From Kingdonia uniflora (Eukaryota > Streptophyta > Magnoliopsida > Ranunculales > Circaeasteraceae), in the NCBI GenBank assembly GCA_014058105.1, contig JACGCM010000715.1:1240001-1304000 (forward strand): 64,000 bases of DNA, given 5' to 3'. Shown here piece by piece: positions 55,715-64,000 of this stretch; position 1 is the first letter of the stretch; each line of letters starts with the position of its first letter. Position numbers and translations under genes: made by a program. Below the pieces are notes generated by a model. The model did no database searches. It was not told the origin of the DNA and saw only the letters and a list, made by a program, of their open reading frames with translations.

Positions 55715-58700
55715 TCACTGTTTAGTAGGTAGCAAGCATTCGTCGACTACGCGGGAGATGAGGTATAGGCCTTCCCAATTAGGATGGATTTTATCCTTGT
55801 GATGATTATGAGATATGGGTAAGACCTTCTTCATGACGTAGTCCCCTGCGTGGAACTTTTGAGGGATCACCCATTTTTTATAGTTTCTTTTGAGTGTCTC
55901 TTGATACCTGAGCATGTGGGATGACACTTCCTCTCTAGTTTCATCTATCAGGTCATGGTTCTTTGCGAGGAGTCAGTCGTTAATCTCACTGCCAACAATC
56001 AGGGATCTCGTAGTATTGGCTATGACCTCGGTAGGGAGTACTGTATTAGAGCCATAAGTGAGCATAAACGGGGTAAAGCTCACTCTTCCAAGGCGTCGTT
56101 CGGTAGAACCACAATACGTGGGGCAGCTCGTCAACCCATCACTTTTTGGCCGCGTCCAAGAATTTATTGATGCCATCAATTATTATTTTGTTAGTGGCCT
56201 CGGCCTGCCCATTTCCCTGAGGGTATCTAGGGCTGGAGGGCAGGATTTATATGTTGTAAGTTCGAACAAATTCTGCAACCTTGCTGCCAATAAATTGTGT
56301 ACCATTGTCGATCATCAGAACTGCTGGGACGCCAAAGCGTGTGATGATATGCTTCCATAGGAAGGTGATTACCTCTTCCTCCCTAATACGAGCGAGGGGT
56401 ATTGCTTCTACTCATTTGGTAAAGTAGTCCGTTGAAACGGGCAGCCATTGTCGCCTTCTGCTCGCCATGGAGAGTGCCCCGACTATGTCTAACCCCCATT
56501 TTGCAAATGGCCAAGGGCTAAAGACTGTGCTAAGGTTTATGGCAGGTGCGTAAATAAGGTGCCCATAGAACTGACATTTGTCGTACTTTTACGCATACAC
56601 TATGAAGTCTTGTCACATTATGGGCTAGTATAATTCTTGTGTTCGGGCCTGATCAGCCATGGAACGACCCATTGTGTGTGTCCCACAGACGCCTTTATGG
56701 ATTTCTGTAATGACTCTATTGACCCTTTCCCCATCGATACATGTGAGGTGTGGAGCGTACAGGCTCATCCGCTAGAGTTTGTCATTAATGACCGTATATT
56801 TTCTTGCTCCCTTGCGGAGGCTCTCAGCGGCTGACCAGTCTGAGGGGAGAATGTGGTGTACCCCGTGGAAGTCAAGGAAAGGTTGGCGCCAATCGGTGTC
56901 TGCGGGGGTGACAGAGCTATCGATTTGCATGGCCGTTATTGGGTGCTCAAGTATGCTAGGTTTGTCAAGGATCTCCATTTGAATGACCCTAAGTCTGTTG
57001 CTGATGATTCTTGCTAGGTACACGAGGGGGTTAGAGTGTCTATTTTTGCCGTGGTGAATGTGCTTAAGGTTGATCTTTCTGAACTTACTTAGTCGTTGTT
57101 TCAGGATTGCCATATAGTCAGATATTTTGTTGTTGGCCTGGAACGTCTCTCTATGCTGGTTAACAATGAGCTACGAGTCGATAAAGATGGAAATTTCTTC
57201 CACGCCCCGGGCCAACGCTGAATCTACCCAGCACAATAATGCCTCATATTCTACTTGGTTGTTACTAAGGGGAAAGTTAACCTGTATGGCTTTCTCAATT
57301 TTGTCTTCAATAGGATTAACCAACACTATCCCCAAACCTGAGCAACCCGCGTTAACATACCCATCTGTTTATAGTGTCACCCCTTAGTGTCTGTTGGCTC
57401 GCTGTCATCCGGATGAGTACCGCGGTTATCTTCCTCCTCGTTGTGCCAATTGTCGTCATCAATGGGGAGGTTGATGAGGAGGTCGGCGATCGCTTATCCT
57501 TTGACAGCAACCCTCGGCTCAAAGCATATGTAAAATTCCCCTAGAGTGATTACCCATTTCGCGATGCGGCAAGTTTTATCTTTCTTGGCGAATATCTCTC
57601 ACAATGGTTGGGTGGTAATGACCTTGATTCTATGGGCTTGCAAGTACGTTTGTAACTTCTGTGAGGTATATACCAGGGCAAGGGCTTGTTTCTCCACTAT
57701 GGAGTATCGCAGTTCCACTCCCAATAGGGTTTTACTAATGAAACATACTAGTTTCTTGGTTCGGTAGTCCGTAAGGACGAGGACCGCACTAATGGATTCA
57801 TCTTTATTCCAAAGAAACAAGCCTAGCAGCTCGTGTTCTTTAGGTGCATTGAGAATGGGCGAGGTGGCAAAGTATCGCAACATGTTCTAGAAAGCTGCCT
57901 CACATTCGTCGTTCCATTGGCACTTTTTGTTCTCACGGATACATTGGAATAGTGGGCGACATTTGTAGGAAGCTTTGTAAATAAAGTGGCCGAGTGATAG
58001 CATACAGGCGAGGGCATGGATCTGATCGGGGTCAGCCTCAATTACTCGCTGAATGACTAGGTGTCTGAGGAACTTCCCCGGGGACACTCCAAAGCTATAT
58101 TTCTCAGGGTTTAGTCAATTCTTATAGGATCGTAGCTTTGTGAAGACGGTCTCGAGGTCGGTGAGATGGTTGTCGCTCAGCCTACTCTTTGCGAGCATGT
58201 TGTCAATATAGACTTTAACTGTTTTCCCCAATAGTTCTTCAAGCATGGTGGTGATGAGGCTATAGCATGTAGATCCTACATTTTTCAGGACGAAAGGCAT
58301 GACGATATAACAGTACAGGTTCTGCTCAGTGGTAAAGGAGGCACACTCTTGGTTCTCGCCTGCCAATAATATTTTGTTGTACCCGAAGTAATTGTCTTTG
58401 AAGGACAACTGCTCGTGTCCGGCCTAGAATCGACTAGTCTAGTGATGAGGGGCATATGGAAGCTTTCCTATGGACAATGTCGATTAAGGTTGGTAAAATT
58501 GATCCAAACTCGCATTTTCCCATTCTTCTTGAGGACGACCACCACATTGGCTACCCACCGTGGGCAATCCATGGGTCTAATAAACCTTGCCTACAGTAAC
58601 TTTTGAATCTCATCGTTTATGGCTCCTTGTAATCTTGGGGCTGCTCAGCGTGGTTTTTGCTTGACTGGGGTAGCTTTGTCGTTAACGTGCAAGTCATTGC

Positions 58701-59500
58701 AGGCCACTTCGCGGTTTATACTTTACATTTTATCGAACGACCAGGCAAATATGTCTTTGTACTGCTGGAAGAGGGCGATAAGGTCTGATAGCTCGTCACC
58801 TATCAACAAGGAACCGATATACGTTATTCTCATGAGGCTGTCGAGGGTAATCTTATCAATCGACTCCACAAGAGACGGTGTCCAATCTCTGCCGAACGTG
58901 CTTATGACTATATCGCTCTGATACGAGGGTGGTGCATTTGTATTCATTGGCATATATGGGTAGTGAGGAATGGGGGACGAGTCCAGCGCCATAGGCTCGT
59001 TCCTTGTTCGCTGCTAATCCTCATTGGTGATATTTTCCCCCTTATTCTAAGAATTCTCGTGATTCATTAAATTTTGGAAAGAGTTGGCGTAACAGATATG
59101 GGCCACGACCTGCCAGCCTCGTATTTGGTACGGGCCAAATTTTATTGGGAAGCGTATTACCGGGTGGTAGGAAGATGAGAATGTCTTCATGGAGTAGATC
59201 TAATCGTGTCCCAAGATACCATTGTAATAGATTGTGGGGCTGTTGATGACGATGAACGTGGTCGGTACCACGACTGGTCTGGCCTGTACCTAAGTGACGA
59301 TCTCCCCCATAGCCCATTCAGTGGACCCATTAAAACCTGAGATCTTTGTTTTGGATGGTGCTAAGCAATCCTGCATGTTCATGTTTTGGAGGGAGTCGTA
59401 ATATTAGATGTTGGCCCCACTACCAGAATCGACCAGCATGCGCTTATTGAGGATACCCCCAATCACAATCCAAATGATTAGAGTGTCGTCATGCGGATGG
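55715..59500 (-). pseudogene. pol of gypsy-2: PR, RT, RNase H, archaeal-type RNase H, integrase
   Basis: Protease: MLVDSGSGANI near 59430-59460. RT: RWVANVVVVLKKNGKMRVW near 58510-58565 and the active site VYIDNMLAKS near 58185-58215, with Asn (codon 58199-58201) where Asp is expected. Ty3 RNase H: 57599-57883, SKTLLGVELRYSIVEKQALA. Archaeal-type RNase H: 57020-57390, TDGYVNAGCSGLGIVLVN, NNQVEYEALL, FIDS and a stop. Integrase: [15 protein letters not shown] near 56170-56215 with the catalytic Glu kept, then FTPFMLTYGSNTVLPTE, and a C-terminal domain to 55715 (HPNWEGLYLISRVVDE). Stops and frameshifts are scattered through it. Confidence 0.88.
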
Positions 59501-59913
59501 GAGACTGAGCCAAGGTATTGGTCAGTAAAGTAGATTGCCTATTCGTGCGGCGTATCGGTGGTTGGCTTAATGCCGTGGGCCATACATTAGTTCTTAGTAA
59601 GGCGATAATACTGCCTCGTGGAGTTGGTGATTTTATTGCGTGACGGTGTTATGTTGAAATCCTCCAGGATAATTTCATATACTACTAGATACCCCTGTGC
59701 CTGTATGATTGTTGCAGGCTAGTCGAGTGGTCTTCGAGGTAGTTTGACAGCAGGCGGGATGGGTCGCTTGAGGTACTGGGTATAACGCCCTTGACGGAAC
59801 CAAGTATTAGTCATATTGATGAGATCATGTCACTCCTCGGTGGCGTGGTTATGGACATCGTGGTGTATGCAGTATGGGCAGCCGAGACAATCTGGCTTGG
59901 GGTGCGGTTTTCT

Positions 59914-61540
59914 TTAGTCGGGGTCATTCTTGACAACGAAGAGGAGGTCCGCCTGTGTTAGAGTAAGGTCGCTGGGGGAATACCATTCCCAACGTAGGGC
60001 TTTCTCTCTTCCATCCTGTGGGGGTTCTGCTTTATAACATGGGTTACGCCTCATGCGCCTTTTGTTTCTGCCATCGTCGGGGTCGCATTGCTGGTCTCTC
60101 AGGTATTTTGAAATGTCGGGATGAGTGACAGGCGAGGGGGCAGAAGTAGCATTAAGGAGGGTGGCGGTTTGCGAGGCGGATGCGCATTTGTTGGCTTCCA
60201 CATTCTGGTAATTCTGAACTTTCTCGTAAAGGTGCTTGAGTGTTTCAGGTCGCTTCATGTGCAAGGAGGCCTCACAGAGTTTAGAATCGGGAAGGCAGGC
60301 GCCCATGAAGGTGAGGCAGGAGGTCAGGGCGTCGATCCGTTCAATGTGGGTGAGCTCGCTCTTCAACCTTAAGAGGAAGGAGTCGATGGTTTTGCCAATT
60401 TGTTGCTTCAAAGAAAATAGCTTGGCTAACTGTTTCTTGAATTGCTGGTTGTGTAGGTACTTCTCGATAAAAGCTTGCGAGAGTTGATTGAACATGGAGA
60501 TAGAGTTGGGTGCGAGAATTTGAAACCAGGCTAGGGCCACGTTGGACAAGGTTGAGGGGAACAAGCGATACATGTACTTTTCTGTTTGATGTTTATAGGT
60601 CGATGCTGTATTCGAATTTAGAGAGGTGTTGGCCTGGGTCCAACTTCCGGTAAAGGCCTCTCTCTTCGGCTGGGAGTAGCTCTGGCTCGGGACGTAGCTC
60701 AGGATGGCTGCAGTGAAAGGTGTGTTGCAGATCCGGCAGAGGGTCTCCTTGGTTAATCACCTAGTTGGATCAGTACCGTGCATATTTCTGATTACTGCCT
60801 TCACGAACGCGGCCGTTAATGGTAGTTGGTCGTTGTTGCTAGTGTCCCATCTGGCGGCGACCCCATACCTGGTGGATGACTCGTCATAGTAGCTCTAGTG
60901 GTGTTGAGCATAGGGTAGCTCGTATGAAGGCGTATTGGGGTACCGATCATGAAATCTGTCATTGCAGGAAAGATGTCGTTCAACGTAGGGTTTATAGCCG
61001 TGCCCGGGCGGGTAAGAGGGGTTATCGAAGCTGTATGGTTGGTGCCACTGTGGGGGGTTTGCATAGCCGTTACCCTGCCAGTCTCTGAAGTCTGCTATGG
61101 GTACTGGGAGCCATATTGCAGAGTGTACCGACCAGGTGGCAGCGGATCATTGCGGCTAAGCTGATAAGTGGGTTGCAGCTGAGGTGGGCCAGTTGTATGG
61201 TGCGCAAGGGGGGGGGGGGTAGCATTGTAGCGGGGCGGGGGATGAACGAGGGTACTGGCAGCCTTCGTGGTGGCGAGTATGGGTGATAGACTGGCGTGGG
61301 TTGATGTTCGTGTACCAAACCGTAAACAGGGGGACAAAATGCCATCACCAGGTACTGCTTCATGCGGCATGGACTCTTTGGCAGAAGCAGATAAAGCAGG
61401 GCCGCTTGATAGTGGTGAGGATCTAGCGACAAGGGTTTCGCATAGCTCATCATTAGTCTTTTGGAGTCGGCAGATTTGGTTTTCCTTAGTGGACATCTGC
61501 TCTTGTAACTATAGTAACGCAACTCGCATCTCGCCATAGC
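59914..61540 (-). pseudogene. gag of gypsy-2
   Basis: The core is an open frame of 219 codons (60573-59914) with LSNVALAWFQILAPNSI, FNQLSQAFIEKYL and IGKTIDSFLLRLKSEL, the usual retrotransposon gag core. The upstream part (61540-60600) is in several frames: a coiled-coil-like QICRLQKTNDELCETL and a Pro/His/Tyr-rich stretch. The junction frames are broken. The product would form the element's particle. Confidence 0.82.
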
Positions 61541-61602
61541 CTGCTCTTAGGATTGGTTTTGAGTAGAAACCGCCATCTTCGCTCGTTAGAGGTTGAAGGT
61601 AG

Positions 61603-61620
61603 GAACGTAGACGGTGCCAA
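61603..61620 (-). promoter_or_regulatory. Primer binding site of gypsy-2
   Basis: On the - strand TTGGCACCGTCTACG follows the 5' LTR directly, like TTGGCGCCGTCTGTG in gypsy-1. One G-to-A change would disturb pairing to the same tRNA. Confidence 0.65.
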
Positions 61621-62131
61621 TTATAGTCCTGTGATTCCTCTCAGGGACAACAATGAGTGTATATTCATTTTGGTCTTGATACGCTTTGCTGGAGAAGGGC
61701 ACCACTCGACTCTCTCTGGGTTTTTCTCTGTCTCCTTCACTTAGCTAGTTGTTTCCCGAAGAGGAAGAAGAAGAGGCAGAAGATGAAAAAAGAGATCCCC
61801 TTTAGGTTACCTCCCCACATCTACTTATAGGGAGGGTTTAACCTAGGAGTGCCCCTGCTCACGTGCTCTGTGTAATTCCTAAGATGTCCCTTCAGGGTCT
61901 TAGGCTTCTACATTTCCATGTGGGCAGGGGGCAAACTGGTGGATCATCGTCAGTTGTGCTTGCAGCGGCTCTATGGTCATTAGGTCAGTCCCAGCCCAAG
62001 ACCTGCTTGTCATTAGCAGGGAGCTCGCTGGACGACCTGGATGGTCAGCGCTAGCTTGAGTATTCCCACTTTTAGTGGCGGAGTCGTTCGGCGACCTTCC
62101 ACCTCGTTGCTAACAGGATCATGCTCTTACA
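61621..62131 (-). repeat. 5' LTR of gypsy-2
   Basis: On the + strand it starts ttatagtcctgtg and ends catgctcttaca. It is 511 bp, against 481 bp for the 3' copy. TATA box on the - strand near 61823-61832 (inverse of cttataggga). Many single-base differences from the 3' LTR point to an old insertion. Confidence 0.88.
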
Positions 62132-62560
62132 CCTGGTACTAGACCCGACATTGTGTGGCCCTGGCACATGCTTATTCTTAGTAGGCATAAGCTTGAGGTT
62201 CCTAACCAGTTGCTAATTATTTTTCTCAAAAATGAGGAAAACTTGAATCAGGTCTGCCTGCACAATGATCTATCGAATATTGCCTCGAAAGTGTAATATT
62301 TGAAGCTTAGAATATTTAAAAGAATATTCATAATATCTCTGTTTAACTCAACTATTTCTCCACATAACATCATATAGGAGTTGCACTGCCAAATAAAAAT
62401 TCTGCCGCAGTCATACAATACTAGAATAATATAGGGTAATCAATTATCAAATCTTCATGAATTGGGAGGCGAGGGTGCAAACAAAGCTCCTACTTTGTTA
62501 TTTTAGAGACTCATTGTTCTCAATAATAGTCTTCTACAAATTCTGTAATTGTAGATGGAT
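62132..62560 (-). pseudogene. Copia gag remnant upstream of gypsy-2
   Basis: The - strand reads ASNITLSRQYSIDHCA, then after a frameshift QADLIQVFLIFEKNN, a stop and QLVRNLKLMPTKNKHVPGP. This parallels the copia gag segment ASNVLLQQQYR..YSELI..LLVAEQNNELLMKNH. It continues the copia element of 44666-49152 on the other side of gypsy-2. Confidence 0.6.
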
Positions 62561-62599
62561 TTCAGTATCCATACAGGTAAAGTTTATTGGTACCAAAAT

Positions 62600-62900
62600 A
62601 GAGTTGTAGCTCAAGTGATTAGGTACCTTGTGCTCTTGTGATAATGGTGTGCTTAATATCGGGAGTTCAAAGGTTCGATTTTCACCTCCGTGTGGGCTTA
62701 GAGGTTAGTATGAGGCCAACATGGGCTTCGAGGTTGGTATTAGCCCGTTAGCCTCGTGTCGGGAATTTTTCAATGTGCATGTGGTGGTGCATAAGAGCAA
62801 AATATCACTCGAATCTCCCTCAAATCCCATTCTATTCTTAATATGTTTATCATACTCTTGTCCATTATTCTTATTTTACGTAGCTTTCCAATATTTTCCC
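62600..62900 (+). mobile_element. tRNA-derived SINE candidate
   Basis: Box A-like tagctcaagtgattagg (62608-62624) and Box B-like ggttcgatttt (62672-62682) lie about 50 bases apart, as in the tRNA-like head of a plant SINE. A GT-rich body with ggcttagaggttagt/ggcttcgaggttggt repeats follows. The 3' end and target copy were not found; 62900 is approximate. Confidence 0.5.
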
Positions 62901-64000
62901 ATATTTGACTTTCTTCTATAAAAGCTAATTTTTTTAAAGTAATATATATAACCTATATAGATATGTGACAAAGATGATGACAAATGACAACATCATAATA
63001 TGTGGATGGTATTGGTAGGGAATGAAAGTTGATTGGTTGGGAATAAACTAGATGAGTGTTAGGAACCATTCGCCTGGGCCGAACCCGAACTAGGTTTGGG
63101 GTGGTCCACCGACTTCTAACCCTAAAGTGTTTCAGATGCTTCTATTTATATCCTTAGAAGGGCTCTGTTTCTATAACCTAATAAGTTCTAATGAAAGCCT
63201 ACATTTTCTCTATATCTATGTGTTTATATGCGTATATGGTTAGATAGACTGTGATTTGCTTTTGTTCTCAACACGTAATCTGCATTGACTCTACAAGGAG
63301 CTATTTTGATCATTGAGTAGATGTCTCTCTCTCGCTCTCTCTCTCTCTATTAAGGTTTAATTATGTTACGGAGAGGTATAACCATTTTTCCTATTGATTA
63401 TAGTGATTTATGTATAAATATATGATTAGATTTATACGAATGTGATTGTTTAGATATGATTACGGAAAAATTAGGTCTTTTTAGGCATTTTTTTTTACTG
63501 TTTATACCTATTTTTACCCTTTTTCAAAGGTATGTTTTGAAAGGTATTTTACTATTATTTTTTGACATAATTAGACTTCGGATGTATTTTTTTTACGTAA
63601 CCCGCATTCTAATGATTGTTGGAGTATATTCTACACTTCCTGAAAGTGAGCGGTTCGTCATGAAATTGGTCGTGAAAATAGCAAAAACTCACGACGAATC
63701 TGTCAAATTTTTTTCCAACGGCTGACCCATGAATGATGTCATCCTAGGGTTTTGGGCTTGCTAGAGTCATCCCTTGGGTTTATGACAATATTAGACTATG
63801 ATGAGACCCATAGTGCTCACGTGTCATTTTAGGATAGGCTGAGCTAGTGGTCCCACACGTGCTGATGTGGCAAACCCCACTAGCTAACGAGGCAGGGAAG
63901 GTCCCACAAACTACTGACGTATCAAGCATGTGACAATGTTAACCTGCCACCTGGGGTCTACGTGATGATGTTCCATTGATGACATGGCACCGAGGGTCCC
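62901..64000. other. Intergenic DNA with an LTR-like stretch and a CT microsatellite
   Basis: 63057-63273 starts tgttaggaacc and ends ctcaaca and could be a small copia LTR, but the flanks (atgag, cgtaa) do not match. A CT microsatellite is at about 63323-63348. From about 63720 to the end the DNA is richer in GC, with two CACGTG-type motifs and repeated gatgtggca/gacatggca words. No gene is supported. Confidence 0.4.

Larger units (their letters stand above)
49153..62131 (-). mobile_element. gypsy-2: complete Tat-lineage Ty3/gypsy LTR retrotransposon, - strand
   Basis: Two LTRs (49153-49633 as 3', 61621-62131 as 5') flank, in - strand order, a primer site, gag, protease, RT, RNase H, archaeal-type RNase H and integrase, then two tandem arrays and antisense ORFs. 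The layout is the same as gypsy-1, but the sequences are only distantly similar, so it is a different family of the same lineage. The target copy is incomplete: cctg at 49149-49152 and 62132-62135. It sits inside copia gag. The RT active site is YIDN instead of YIDD, and stops are frequent. Confidence 0.9.
44666..62560 (-). mobile_element. Ty1/copia retrotransposon remnant, - strand, split by gypsy-2
   Basis: On the - strand, from 62560 down to 44666, the order is gag, integrase, RT, RNase H, polypurine tract, 3' LTR, which is copia order. Gypsy-2 (49153-62131) interrupts gag. The coding region is full of stops and frameshifts. The 5' LTR was not found; it may be lost or beyond the readable part after about 62560. 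Domain details are in the separate entries. Confidence 0.75.

Noticed and set aside
62600..62690. Functional tRNA gene
   Set aside because: Box A and Box B are present but the arms do not pair into a cloverleaf, and a SINE body follows.
63057..63273. Solo copia LTR (tgttagg...caaca)
   Set aside because: Ends look right but the five-base flanks differ (atgag, cgtaa), no primer site follows, and no second copy is in the window.

Overview
This window looks like repeat-rich nuclear DNA of a flowering plant, probably a eudicot. It has a GT-AG interrupted gene with a telobox Myb domain, AT-rich introns, and Ty1/copia, Ty3/gypsy (Tat lineage), Mutator-like, Tourist-like, pogo-like and SINE insertions. 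I cannot name the species. There is one recognisable host gene. Nearly everything else is transposable element, much of it nested.

Layout. 1-1620 is the 3' end of a Tat-type LTR retrotransposon (TE-A) with its 3' LTR. 1621-5958 is the 3' end of a second, more diverged relative (TE-B), into which TE-A appears to have inserted. 6250-6674 is a Tourist-like MITE just upstream of the host gene. 6850-31575 is the host gene, on the + strand: a TRF-like (TRFL) telobox Myb protein with one inferred non-coding first exon and eight coding exons (592 codons plus stop). Its last intron, 17930-31356, is 13.4 kb long because it holds a LINE RNase H remnant and a pogo-like element (19644-31235). That element is itself split by a complete Tat retrotransposon (gypsy-1, 19922-31057, TSD gcaat). 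32260-43411 is a large Mutator-like element with matched TIRs and a 9-bp TSD. It carries a decayed FAR1-type transposase (+), a small intact ORF (+), an OTU-like gene (-) and a plant-mobile-domain/coiled-coil gene (-). 43412-44665 has LINE RNase H debris and local tandem duplications. 44666 to about 62560 is a decayed copia element on the - strand. Its gag is interrupted by a second complete Tat retrotransposon (gypsy-2, 49153-62131, - strand). A tRNA-derived SINE candidate follows at about 62600-62900, then unassigned AT-rich DNA.

The most interesting theme is a set of six short, Arg/Lys-rich proteins of about 60-115 residues. Five lie antisense to the pol genes in the 3' parts of the Tat elements. 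The sixth is inside the Mutator-like element. Most begin with a TR(S/Y)Q-type motif, and four have a TATA box 45-80 bp upstream of the ATG. A second theme is that seven non-coding gaps of the Mutator-like element are filled with the same TCGACAAT/ATTGTCGA palindromic repeat.

All element polyproteins carry stops, frameshifts or lost catalytic residues, so none looks autonomous. The host gene reading frame is intact across every inferred splice junction. Boundaries, domain calls and family names come from reading the sequence by eye; no database search was run.
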